In this document: positions 44,711 to 55,801 of the stretch, in pieces
How positions within the stretch are numbered: the stretch's first letter is position 1
Layout: each line of letters starts with the position of its first letter
Assembly (NCBI GenBank): GCA_003194525.1
Contig: NBIV01000151.1
Location: forward strand, 1-64,000
Reading direction: 5' to 3'
Length of the DNA: 64,000 nt
Source of the DNA: Gracilariopsis chorda
Taxonomy: Eukaryota > Rhodophyta > Florideophyceae > Gracilariales > Gracilariaceae
Translations under genes and position numbers: made by a program
The notes under the pieces: model-generated
Told to the model about the DNA's origin: nothing
What the model saw: only the letters and a program-made list of their open reading frames with translations
Databases searched by the model: none

Positions 44711-45910
44711 GTTTAAGCACGCGAAATATGTTATGACACATGTAATAAAACTGCACGCCTTTATTGTTCTAGTACTTTATAGCACCACCACGGCTTTCCG
44801 TCACAGCTAACAAGCGTCTAGGAATAGATCGATACAGTTTCTGCATGTATTCTGCAGTGAGACTGCGCCATAGACTTAGAATAGGGTCCTTAAGATTCTC
44901 GACATTCTCGGACTGCTTAGCATTTTCGTAAACCTTCCTAGCCATGAGTCCCCAGACATTCTCAATTATGTTAAGGTCTGAGGACTTAGAAGGCCAAGGT
45001 AGAAGCCGAACCTGTTGTTGCAGTAGCTAGTTTTTTGTGAAAGTAGAACAATGAATTGATGCACCTTCCTGTTGAAACACCCAAGTTGACAAAGGTCCAA
45101 ACATTTTGGCAGTCTAAGGTAGTATTCCAAGCTCCAGGGTATTGCAATACTTTATAGAATACAAAGTACCCGATAAAAAGAATAAATTACTGACACCATA
45201 CAATTATATCGCACCCCAAACCATGACCGAGTTACCAACTCCAACACGGGAAGATAGACCTTGCGGATCTGTTCTCAAATCATGCTATTAATATGAAAGG
45301 CCATCTATACCGTCAAGTTTGACCTTCTTTTTATCCGAGAACACGCTTTTGTTTCAAAACTAATCTTTATATATGTTTTGTCGTGCCCATTGTAGCCGTG
45401 CTATCTTATGAACTTCGGTCATTTTCGGGCCCTGCAAGATTTTTGAATATTTAAGGGTTTCGTCTTCTTTGAGTAGCTGCTGCACCCGGCGATCAGATAT
45501 ACTGAGATTCAGGTCCCTTTTTATATCTGATGCACTCGAGATGCCCTTACGTGCCTCTCGTAGCAAAGCGCGATGTTGCTGTGAAGAGAGTTTTAGAAAC
45601 TCTTTGGGGATGGTTGGCTGGATTGGCTTCTTTTTTGAACTTAAGAAGCTTCTTACAGCCCCGACGGAGCTTTTTACGTGTTCTGAAGTTTGGCGTAAAG
45701 ACAGCTCCTCATGGCAGAGTGCGGATATCTGTCCTTTCTCAAATTGAGACAAGTACTTTCCGCTCTCCATATTTGGGACTTTGGTTGGGAAAGACAAGCA
45801 ACGCAGTGTTTCCTGTCACTAATACTAACTAGTGCTAGGCAAGAGGTTTGAATTGGCAAAAATGTCCGCCATTTTTGTGACATGTGTCATGTAGTATTTC
45901 GTGGGTTTAA
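44711..45910 (-). mobile_element. Tc1/mariner-like element with terminal inverted repeats
   Basis: Left end 44711-44750 (GTTTAAGCACGCGAAATAT then GACACATGT) and right end 45873-45910 are inverted repeats of about 38 bases with a few mismatches. Between them is a minus-strand transposase. The size, about 1.2 kb, is right for the family. TA duplications at the exact ends were not clear. Confidence 0.8.
44769..45770 (-). pseudogene. Tc1/mariner-like transposase, inactivated
   Basis: ATG at 45770 opens M-E-S-G-K-Y-L-S-Q-F-E-K-G-Q-I-S-A-L, followed by paired helix-turn-helix DNA-binding domains (L-S-L-R-Q-T-S-E, then I-S-D-R-R-V-Q-Q-L-L). After stops near 45360 the core reads F-S-D-K-K-K-V-K-L-D-G, then S-V-M-V-W-G-A-I, F-Q-Q-E-G-A-S-I-H and L-N-I-I-E-N-V-W-G. 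The last Glu is intact, but the second catalytic Asp (normally Q-Q-D) is Glu at about 45077. The end is G-G-A-I-K-Y with stop at 44771-44769. Confidence 0.85.
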
Positions 45911-46413
45911 AGAAGTTTCGCAAGGTGTTTCAATGATAGCAGAGCTGTAGTTCTTATCTATGACAAACAGAGTCTACGAATGGGATTACCTAACCAAATT
46001 GCAGCGTGTATCGCATCGCTATACCGCTAAAGCATGCCGATCCCTACAATAGAACCTTGTGGCTGTGTGTGCTTAACAGTGTTTCTCGCACTGTACAACT
46101 TTTTGAAAGAGCAAGGAACATGAGCACGCAGCAAACCGGGTTTTGGGAATGTCTAACAGATACCTTTGGTAGCGTGAATCAAGTGTTAGCGCTGCAAAAG
46201 AGCGGCGACAAAATTTTTATTATTGTGTCTGTGTGTGCCTTCTTTTCTTCCAGTTCATTGTGCAACCGAGGGCAGTGAAGCAAAGCTACTTATATGCTTT
46301 TCGGTTGTAACAGAAATCTCACACGTGGCAAGTTGCTGGAGGGTTACTTGCCATACTAACCAATAGAATAAAGAATAGCAATGTCATTGCTAACTTATGT
46401 CACTGCTGTCTTT

Positions 46414-47239
46414 TGAAGTGCAAGGCCCTCAGGGAGGGATTCTTGGTACTTGAATGCTTTCCCGATATTATCGGTTGTGTAGTGTGTATATGAACTACGC
46501 CCCACAATGGTGGGTATTAACACGTGGGACACGGTTTCGGGTCAATTGGCGGTTGGCCACAGTAGTGGATGTTGCCACGAAATGTGGAGTATTTTAGTTG
46601 ATTCTATTTATTATTTTCACACCCATTTCTGGGAAGCTAGTACTTAGTGTGACGGCGCAATGCCGTCGCACCAGTAAACCTTCCCCAACAAGGGACCCCA
46701 ACCTGGGGAATTGGCTCTAGTTGTTACCGCTTGCGCGCGTGCTCTACTCCTCCTTGGAGGGAAACGCCGTGAACCACGGGACATCTAACCCCCTTGCACA
46801 TCTAAAGGGACCCATCACTGGGAGTCATATTATTCCAATTGCATTGGTGTTTCGCCCTGTATAGGGATATTGTTACCGGCATCGCCGTTCGCCCCCGTCG
46901 CTCCCGCGACTCACTCCGTCCTCTCTTCCTCCTCTTCGCCCTTCCTTTTTCCCCTTTTTAGGGTAGCACCTCCCGCTATCCGCGGCTCTCGTGTGCGCAT
47001 CCGCTCACACACCCCCACTTACGTGGAAACCTACCTCTGGCGAGGACGCATTCCCGCTCTCGCAGGTACCGATTTTTGTCCTAAACCCTCTTGCGCTAGT
47101 CGCGAAGGGTGGCCTCGGTCTTACAAACCGGCTCTGCCGTGCCAACCCTAGAGGGGCTCTACCCAACTGGGTTCACCTCCACGGAGGAAAGATCCCGAAC
47201 GTCTTTCGGTGTTTCTCCCCTTTGGGGCGTTGCACCACA
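46414..47239 (+). repeat. 5' LTR of the young chromovirus
   Basis: 826 bases from TGAAGTGCAAGG to TTGCACCACA. The ten terminal bases are near-perfect inverted repeats of each other. An AT-rich box lies at about 46590-46620. Confidence 0.9.
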
Positions 47240-47242
47240 AAG

Positions 47243-47260
47243 TGGTCTCCCGACCTAGAA
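47243..47260 (+). promoter_or_regulatory. Primer binding site of the young chromovirus
   Basis: TGGTCTCCCGACCTAGAA, three bases after the LTR. It complements a tRNA ending CGGGAGACCA, similar to eukaryotic tyrosine tRNAs; that identity is inferred from memory. Confidence 0.7.
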
Positions 47261-47344
47261 TCGGTTTTTGTTTTCCCTCTTACGAGGTTTGTTTTCATTC
47301 ACCGGAAGTTCCGTGATCGTTTCCCGTCGTAACGGTATTTTCTC

Positions 47345-49510
47345 ATGTCGAGAAATCCCTCCGATGCGGAGCCAGTGGTGACGCGTAGTCGCTCCCACGA
47401 CAACGCGGACACTTCCGAAGTTTGGTTCGTATCCCGTATCCCTATACGGACAAGTTCCAGCCGTGCTGGCGCCGCTTCATTGCGGAATGATACCCCGGAC
47501 CGGGAACCCCGGAACCTCCTTTTGCCCTCGTTATCACCCCCGCAGGGGAATGCAGCATCGACTCCGGCTGTTGCCGCAGTGCTCCAGGCACCCCAGCCTG
47601 CTCCCACTGTCGCGGCTTCAAGCCCCCGTGGAATGGGCGATAACACCCCCCAGGGGATTTCACTGGAATCCCAGGTCCGCGCTCTGTGTACCGCCCATGA
47701 CACCCTTGTAGGGGAACTAAAATCCCTCCAAGAGGAGGTCTTGGCAACCCCCGTAAAGGAGGTTGCCGAGGAACTCCGTATTTTACGGTCTGACGTCAAC
47801 GCCGTGTTGGAGAGTTTGGGACAACCTGCCACCTTCATCGAAGGAGTTGAAGCCCGATTTGATCGGATTGGTGCCCACCTGGAGACGCTGGAGCAGTTCG
47901 TCCTCATGGACAAACCATCCCCGGATGATCCGGTAAACGAGGCATCGCACAACGACCAGCTTGCTGGGAAGAAGAAACGCCGTCATCGACGGAAACACCA
48001 CCGAAAATATTCGGACTCCGATTCTTCGACATCGTCGGACTCATCCCGAAACCATTCGGTGAGCTCGAGCTCCTCGGACTCCGACTCGGAGGACGAGAAG
48101 CGAGGATACTCCTCCCGCTCGAAGCGGTCATCGGCCACTGAAGGTGTGGTCCGAACCCGCCAGAAGGGGAGAAGACACCCCGGTCTCCGGGAATTGAAAC
48201 CAACAAACCCGGATTACCGGAAGCTTTTATCATACCGGTACTACCGGCTCGAAGACTCGTCACTTGGACGTACGCCCCGTGGTACGGGAAAGGTGCGAGA
48301 ATGCATTAAGCGAATGCAGCTCCCGCTCCGCAACCAGTATTTCACTGGAGAGGACCCAGTCCTAGTACTGGATTTCCTATCCCGCTTTGTAGCGGAGGCC
48401 GATATCCTCGGTATGAATGAGGGACAAGCCTATTTGGCTTTACCGTATTTCTTACGGGGAGTGGCGGAGGACCAATACAACTCTGTCAGAGGATCTTCTC
48501 GTGCCTCCGAGGGAGGGGTTACTTGCTGGCCGGAGGCTGTGCAGTATCTTCTGCGTTCCTACGCCACAAATCAGCAGGCTATCCTCGCTTTGCGAGATAC
48601 ACGCCAGCGTGCTGGAGAGACCGAGACCGATTACTCGGTGCGCCTTAACAAGGCTTTCCACAGATGTGGTAACGTATACCCCACTGGGGAGCGCAGTACC
48701 ATGTTCATCGATGGTCTTGACCCGGCAATCCGGAGTTTAGTTACCCGTTATCGGGAGGACAAGGGGAGGATCACCTATCTCGAGCTGGTCCAACACGCTC
48801 GAGTGGAAGGGGATGCACTCCGTGCAAGAACTCCGAACAATCGGTCTAAATCCGCCAAGGCGTTGTTGCTGGAGAGCGAAGCTTCCTCACTCCCGCTCAC
48901 TGCGGATGGGAACCCTGGACAGGGATTTGATACCGTGCATTTAGTGCAGGGGGATGGTGTGTCGATACCCACCAGTGATTTGCCGTCGACGACGGAGATG
49001 ACCCGTGATACGGGAACAGAAGACCCCGTTTTGTACGGTGGTAACAGTCGGGTCCAACCCCAACGACTCCCGTTTTCAAACGGTCAATACCGTTATCAAC
49101 GGCCTGGATGGACTGACACCCGCCCTGCGGTTCGCTTCTCCAATACTCGGAATAATAATCCGCGTGTCGTGGTGTTGGCTCTCATTTGCCACCTATGTTA
49201 TGCGCATGGCCATACCTCCCCTCAGTGTATCTGCTCACTGAAGGATATGGCCAAGGTGGTGGAAAACTAAGAGGCCCTCACTCCAGAGGAGAAACGTTCC
49301 GTCCCGACGGCTTCCTACCTCCTTGCTAAAAAGGACTTTTCCCATGCCCTACCACAGACCCCGCGTGCGCGGCAAGCTTCATACACCCCGATTCGGGAGA
49401 TCACGCAGCCATCCGTTGCAACCCTCGCTTATGCGGATAGAAACCCCCGTCAACAGGATGAAGCACTGGTTGTAGAGGAAACCAACCCACCGCCGAAGGC
49501 GGAAAACTAA
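47345..49510 (+). CDS. gag polyprotein of the young chromovirus, with one in-frame stop
   Basis: ATG at 47345 opens MSRNPSDAEPVVTRSRSHDN. Residues about 115-190 form a likely coiled coil, 195-275 a basic then Ser/Asp-rich RS-like region (YSDSDSSTSSDSSRN), and 310-500 the capsid (F-T-G-E-D-P-V-L-V-L-D-F-L, Y-L-L-R-S-Y-A-T). The nucleocapsid knuckle C-H-L-C-Y-A-H-G-H-T-S-P-Q-C (CX2CX4HX4C) is at about 622-635. A TAA at 49268-49270 follows closely, yet the same frame runs on to a second TAA at 49508-49510. Gag builds the particle and binds RNA. Confidence 0.88.
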
Positions 49511-50520
49511 CTGAGGGAGTCTTCCCTTTGGGAGAGGCGTCCTCGGACACGAGGCTGTTGGCGCCCGAGGCGTCCCCGCCTCGCTTCCCGGTGAAAGTCC
49601 TCTCGAGGAAAGACACCGCTGACGCGGACTCTGCGCACCTCGGTGTGTTGCGTCGCCCGTGGATACGGAGTAAAAATCCCCGGATTCCCGGTAGAGTCTT
49701 GGTCTTGGCCAAGCGCAATTACAAGGTCTATGCCGACCTTGGCGTTGATCCCCAGTTTATGGTGAGGTTTCTCACCGTCCTGGATACAGGTGCAGGCCCC
49801 AACTCTGTTGTGGAATCATTGTTACCCCCGCTTGTGCGGTCTCGTATCCGCTCTGACGCGGTCCCGGACATTTCGGATGCGAACAAAAATCCGTTACAAA
49901 CGGTGGGCACAGTGGACCTCGTCGTGAGACTTGGTACCTCTGTGGTGAAGTTGGACTTCATCTTTTGCCGTTCATTGGCAGCACCAGTCATACTGGGATG
50001 TGATTACTGTGACAAATTTGTCGACGCAATCAGGCCCCGCCTCATGCGTGTAGAACTTGACGACGGATCGTCGGTTCCGATTGTTCGCCGCCCGCTAAAG
50101 CGGTCCTCTCGGAAAAAAGTTCCGCTCCCTGCTGCGCAGGAACCACCGCCCGCGTCCTGCGAGTCCACCAAGCTCCGCGTCGCTTTCTCGGTTTCTATAT
50201 CGCCTGAGTCCCAAGTCTGGGTGCAGGTAAATTCCCGTCAACACGGTCTTCGGGTTATACAACCCCTCGCCTCGTTGTACGAGAAATCTCAGCTGGCGCT
50301 GGCTAATGGAATTGTCTCCATTTCCCCGGATGTTCCTTTCCGGATATTGGTTGCCAACCTTGGCAAACACCCCCAGTATCTGGTAAAACACCAAGTAACT
50401 GGGAGTGTAACCCCCCATCCTATGGGAATGCTGCCAACGAAGATGACAGCCGCCGATGTACTCGGAGTTACCACCTCTTCTGAGGAGTTCGCCCCGCCGT
50501 CCGAAGACGTCAAGTCTAAG
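49511..50520 (+). CDS. Aspartic protease domain of the young chromovirus
   Basis: The frame is minus one relative to gag and is open from before the gag stop. The active site L-D-T-G-A-G-P is at about 49780-49800 and V-I-L-G-C-D-Y-C-D-K-F near 49990. A linker of about 140 residues follows. The frame is formally open to 50874, but from about 50520 the coding potential moves to the RT frame, again minus one. The protein processes Gag-Pol. Confidence 0.82.
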
Positions 50521-53500
50521 GAGGGGAGGAAACCGCTACTTCAGCGTCGAACATACCGAGTAACTCGGAATTGCGAACCACACCTGTTCCACAGGACAAT
50601 GCTCCATCGAGCAACGACCGGACTGATCCGGAAAAGGCACTTGAGGCGCTGGACTTCAGCCACGTGCCAGAGTCGCACCGCGACAAACTCCGTACAATGT
50701 TACGGGAATACACCACAATTTGGGATGGCTCGCTTGGCGAGATTAATGCAACGGAACACCGGATCGATTTATTCCCCGGTGCGCGACCGGTTGCACAACC
50801 CCCTTACAGGGCAGGTCCGAAAGCTCGGGAAGAGGAGCAGTCCCAAGTGGACAAGATACTCCGCGCAGGTGTGATTGAGCCCGCTCAATCACCCTGGGCA
50901 TCCTCAGTTGTACTGGCTTTGAAGGCCGACGGAACCTGGAGGTTCTGTTTCAACTACCGCCAGCTCAATGCCGTGACTGTTAGGGACACGTACCCTATCC
51001 CTCGCATGGACGAGTGTATTGACTCCCTTGGAGACGCCACCGTTTTCACGGCTCTCGATGCCAATTGGGGATATTGGCAAGTACCTGTCAGACAGGAGGA
51101 TCGCTACAAAACCGCACTCACCTGCCACGCAGGAACGTACCACTTCAAGTGGATGCCATTTGGGTTAACCAACGCCCCCGCCACCTTTCAGTGTGCAGTA
51201 GATATTCTACTCAACCGCTTTAAGTGGCGGAGCTGTCTGGTCTACCTTGATGATATTATCATCTTCTCCAACTCGTTGGACGACCATCTCACTCACGTCC
51301 GAGACGTGCTGACCGTACTCCGCGATGCAGGAATTACCCTCAAGTTGAGGAAATGCGAGTTTTTCACAGATACTGTGAAATATCTGGGTCACATTATCCG
51401 TCCTGGACGGTTAGCGATCGAGAAAGCTCGAGTCAAATCCCTCGTTGAGGGGAAAGAGCCCCGTACTCAAACGGAACTGCGCTCCTTTTTGGGGCTGGTC
51501 AACGTCTATCGACGGTTTATCCCGAACTTTTCGGATACCGCGGCGCCCCTGAACGCGTTGTTGCGAAAGGGGAAGCCCCCAAAACTGGGAAAATTTACGC
51601 CCGAGCAATCAGAAGCTTTTAACCCCTTGAAGGAGGCTGTCACATCAGCACCAATCCTACATCTCCCAAAACTTGGGTTGCCATACTCTGTAGATACGGA
51701 CTCGAGCGACTACCAAGTTGGGTGTGCTCTTTTTCAAACCACTCCCGAGGGGGAATGACACCCAATTGGTTATTGGTCGCGCTCGCTCAATGTTCATGAG
51801 CGGAACTACTCCGTATCGGAGAAAGAGTGCCTCGCCGTCGTATGGGCGATGACCACTCTGCGCCCCTACCTTATGGGAGTTCACTTCACCGTGTACACGG
51901 ATCATTCCTCACTGAGGTGGTTATTGAATATATCCGACCCGTCGGGACGCCTCATGCGCTGGAGACTCCGCCTCGCGGAATATGAATTTCAAGTCATTTA
52001 TAAAAAGGGCACGCAGAACACCCAAGCCGACGCCCTGTCGCGTTTACCCACAAGTAGGGAAGCACTCCCAACGGAGGATGATGAAGTCCCATGTTTCATG
52101 GCCATAGACCCGGATGATCCGGAATGTACCGTCGAGGCTGGGCGAGAAAACTGGGACGAGGATGCTGACTTTGACGAACTACCCGCATCGCGAGATGAAT
52201 CTGAGAACCCGTTACAGGGGAACTTTGTACCGGTTTCACCGGAAGAGATGATCCGAGAACAGTTCGGTGACCCCTTCTGTACGAGGATTCGTGCCCGTAT
52301 CAACGGTGGTGAACATCTCCCTTTCGGGGTAGACGACAAAGGCTACCTCGTAAGGAAGGTCGAAGCCCGCCCACAGATTGTGGTACCTCATTCCCTGCAG
52401 TCGCGGGTGTTACATCTATCACACTATGCCCCCATTGGAGGTCACCCAGGTGGAAGGAAACTCTACCTAACCCTGCGAAGGGATTTCTATTGGCCCGCCA
52501 TGGCGGTGGATTGCTACTCAACCGTGCGGTTTTGTAGCGAATGCGCGAAGATTCGCGTGAAACTCCGCACAAATGCGAAGAAGATGAAACTATTCCCCGC
52601 AAGGGCGCCGCTCGAGTTTATCGCGATCGATATTTTCGGACCACTACTCACCACGAAACGTGGAAACAAGTTTCTACTTGTCATCACCGACCGCTTTTCT
52701 AAGCTGGTACGGACTGTCCCTCTTCGGAGGATAACCGCTCTCACGGTGGCCCAGGCTCTGGTGACGCACTGGATTTTCGTCTACGGTCCCCCTGTGGAGG
52801 TGCTCTCCGATAACGGGAAACAGTTCGTGAGCAAGTTCTTCCGGGATGTTTGTCGCATCCTGGATGTCAAGAACTTGTTCACGACTACCTACCACCCCCA
52901 ATGTAATGGGCAAGTTGAACGGTTTAGCCGGACGTTACTCATGGCGTTACGTTCCTACGTCGCAGACCCCCCAAAGAACTGGGACATGTACGCTGATGCG
53001 TTAACCTAGGCGTACAACACGCAGGTACACCGGACTACCGGAGTTTCGCCATTCGAGTTAGTTCTATCTAGAACACCCCCGCCTGTGGCGCTGGAACCCC
53101 AAGCTACCTTGGACCATTACCCAGCAGTGGGTATCTACCGGCAGCAATGGAAGCAATGGCTTTCCCAGCTGGTCCCCGCTGCGCGGAAGTCTATGGCACG
53201 GGCCCAAGCCGCTTACAAGCGGGATTTTGATGCTCGCTTGCGAGGGAAACCGTCCCCGATTCGGGCGAATAACTACGTCTTCATCAGGAAGGAGTACTAC
53301 AACCCGGAACGGGAGAAGCGCCATAAACTCTCGCCTGTGGCGGATGGACCATTCAAGGTCATCTCTGTAAACACCGACACTGTGGTGGTAGAGATGGGCA
53401 ACACGCACGAACGGATTTCCCGTGATCGTGTTTTCCTTGCCCCTCCTCCCTCGTCAGAGGTAGTCCTGGATCCAGGCAACCCCGTTTCTACGGACTCTGC

Positions 53501-53597
53501 AACACGGGAATCATCCGGGAGTACTAGGCCTACGGTACTACCACACCCCAGCCGGGGACTCTCAGACCTACCGACCCTGTCGGACTCACCGGCTTAG
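50520..53597 (+). CDS. Reverse transcriptase, RNase H and integrase of the young chromovirus, with two internal stops
   Basis: A single frame. RT motifs: F-C-F-N-Y-R-Q-L-N-A-V-T near 50945 (Asn where relatives have Asp), T-A-L-D-A-N-W-G-Y-W-Q near 51050, catalytic Y-L-D-D at 51243-51254. RNase H starts D-T-D-S-S near 51695 and has T-D-H-S-S-L-R-W-L-L near 51895. The integrase zinc domain is at 52420-52550. The catalytic triad is Asp 52629-52631, Asp 52809-52811 and Glu 52917-52919, i.e. D, 59 residues, D, 35 residues, E. TGA at 51756-51758 and TAG at 53007-53009 interrupt the frame without shifting it; a TAG ends it at 53595-53597. Confidence 0.9.
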
Positions 53598-55159
53598 CTG
53601 GGTAAATCGGGCCTCTCAGCGCCCGCCCCTACCACGCCCGCCCCCCTGGCGCGAATTTATACCCGCCAGGCGGGGAGTGTTATCCCTTATCCCGCCGCTC
53701 CGTCTAAGGAAGGGGAGGAGCACACTCGTTTTCGAGGAACGATATCGCCGTCGCAACGGGAAACACGTAACATACGGAACACTGACCGTGGAGCACGGAG
53801 TATGTCACACGACACTAATCCCCCGTTCTCGGGCAGTGCTGCGCAACAAGAACCAGACGCGCTGGCCCCGCAAAAGCGGCAATCATACCGTTCGTCCGGG
53901 GAAAACAAGAAGCTCCCCCCCGAAACCGCAGCAGCGGAAATGCAATTGCCCGATCCATCCCCGGAGGCATCGCCACAAACGCGGGAAATAAACCGTGCTA
54001 CACGGGAGGTTAAAGCGCAACTACCACACACCCCTGTCAGGGAAGGATCCCCGATACGGGAGTATGGTGACGATCGCCCCCAATCCCCTGAGCAGTGCGA
54101 TGCATCGAAGCCGCCATTGGCGGAAGCCCCCACAGAAGCGGTCCAATTACGTCCAGCAGACCCGCGCCCCGCGGAGAAGAGGCGCCCAGATACGCCAGCG
54201 CCGCTGGGAAATACCCACAACCCTCTTGGGGAAAAAGGCAGCCAAGCCGAATTCGAAGCTTCAGGCCCTGGCGCGCAAGCGCCGGAAACGCCTCCCGTCG
54301 TCGACGGAATCGAAGCCCCCACTCCGGGGAATAATTTGTGCCAACTTCCGCAACGCTGTGGCGAAGAACCGAAGAATTCGGGAAAAACGCGCGCCATCGC
54401 ACGCTCAAAACTGGTCGTACCAGACGCTGCCCCTCCTCATGGAGACGGTGCACCGCGCTTAGCGGCAAGGCCCCTGAAAAGGGTGTCATTGGCAATTTCC
54501 TGGCACCCCCCAAAGGGGAATTTTAACCACAATGCCGTTGTACCGGAGTTAGTCTTAGGCAACCCACCAGAAGCCGGGGACACCACGGCACAGCCGGAAC
54601 GTATGGCAGAGAACGCTCGTGACCCCCCAGGGGAGGTGGAACGCTTACCAATCACCGTGTCGTACGGGACCCCGCAGGGGATGTCGCAAACGCTGTTCCC
54701 GCATACGCAGGAAAAACCCTGCAAGCTCGCGGTTCGTGAAGAAGAGCGCACTCGCGGAGTTCAAGTCCCCCGCCGGCTGGCGGCTCGCCCGGCCTACTGT
54801 GATAACGGGAACAACGACGCCCCTCCGGGGAATAACTTGGCGTTGAAAACCATTACGCCAAACACCCTCTTGAGGGATATCCTCCCGCACGAGCAGCTGC
54901 CGCTACCACAGCGCACAGCAACGCCGGAGGTATCGCCGAACACTCTGCTAAGGAACATTATACCGCACCGCGGGCAACCCTCACAAGGAAATACAACGAC
55001 CACCCGGCACGGCCGGCAGGTCTACGAACGAGAGTTCGTAGTAGACCGACTTGTCGGACACACCTGGGACCAGGATGTTATTCTATAATACCGCGTCCAC
55101 TGGTACGGTTATGACCCCAGTGGGGATACGTGGGAGCCAATCGAACACCTCCCACAGTA
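53598..55159 (+). CDS. Long pol tail with C-terminal chromodomain, after an in-frame stop
   Basis: The pol frame stays open after the TAG at 53595-53597. About 470 residues of Pro/Arg/Glu-rich, low-complexity sequence lead to a chromodomain at 55026-55159: E-F-V-V-D-R-L-V-G-H, then a TAA at 55086-55088, then Y-R-V-H-W-Y-G-Y-D-P-S-G-D-T-W-E-P-I-E-H-L-P. The aromatic residues of the methyl-lysine cage are present. In chromoviruses this domain guides integration to heterochromatin. The tail is unusually long for the family. Confidence 0.75.
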
Positions 55160-55475
55160 GCAGGTCGTGCGATACCACCTTCAAACGGGAACTGCAGCCC
55201 CAGCTATGCTGGTTAACGCCCAAGTCGGGTAACGTTGCCGCGCGAGCAGAGGGCGATAGGAAAGGATAACAAGGCAAGGTCCGTCGAAGACAGGGAACTC
55301 AAACGAGAATCACCGTTCTAAAGGGGAAAGTTTATTCAAGGGAGCAGCTAGCTTCCCACACACTACACTACACTAGCTAGATATGCCAGAAAAAAAGAAC
55401 CGGAGACAGCGCACGCGCTTTTATCACCCATTTTCGTCTGGGAATCGTCCGCGTCCGCGGTCTTTTTCCCGTCTT

Positions 55476-55486
55476 AGGGGGGGATA
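55476..55486 (+). promoter_or_regulatory. Polypurine tract of the young chromovirus
   Basis: AGGGGGGGATA directly precedes the 3' LTR start TGAAGTGC. It is the expected plus-strand primer. Confidence 0.8.
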
Positions 55487-55801
55487 TGAAGTGCAACGCC
55501 CTCAGGGAGGGATTCTTGGTACTAGAATGCTTTCCCGATATTATCGGTTGTGTAGTGTGTATATGAACTACGCCCCACAATGGTGGGTATTAACACGTGG
55601 GACACGGTTTCGGGTCAATTGGCGGTTGGCCACAGTAGTGGATGTTGCCACGAAATGTGGAGTATTTTAGTTGATTCTATTTATTATTTTCACACCCATT
55701 TCTGGGAAGCTAGTACTTAGTGTGACGGCGCAATGCCGTCGCACCAGTAAACCTTCCCCAAAAAGGGACCCCAAACTGGGGAATTGGCTCTAGTTGTTAC
55801 C
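55487..55801 (+). repeat. 3' LTR of the young chromovirus, truncated
   Basis: The first 315 bases match 46414-46728 with about four differences, then the match stops at TTGTTACC and Helitron-like sequence begins. The distal 510 bases of the LTR are missing. Confidence 0.92.

Larger units (their letters stand above)
46414..55801 (+). mobile_element. Best-preserved Ty3/gypsy chromovirus, 3' LTR truncated
   Basis: Layout: 5' LTR (46414-47239), primer site, gag, protease, RT, RNase H, integrase, long C-terminal tail with chromodomain, purine tract, and a 3' LTR cut at about 55801 by the Helitron-like palindrome. The two LTRs differ at about four of 315 comparable bases, so insertion is recent. 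Coding frames are intact for long distances, but five in-frame stops occur. It is the same broad family as the 8.8 and 11 kb elements. Confidence 0.93.

Noticed and set aside
47299..47952. 217-codon minus-strand frame over gag
   Set aside because: It is a shadow of the gag frame, which has a real ATG, capsid and zinc knuckle.
53687..54397. 236-codon minus-strand frame in the young chromovirus
   Set aside because: It is antisense to the Pro/Arg-rich pol tail and is a composition shadow. The pol frame runs through it into the chromodomain.
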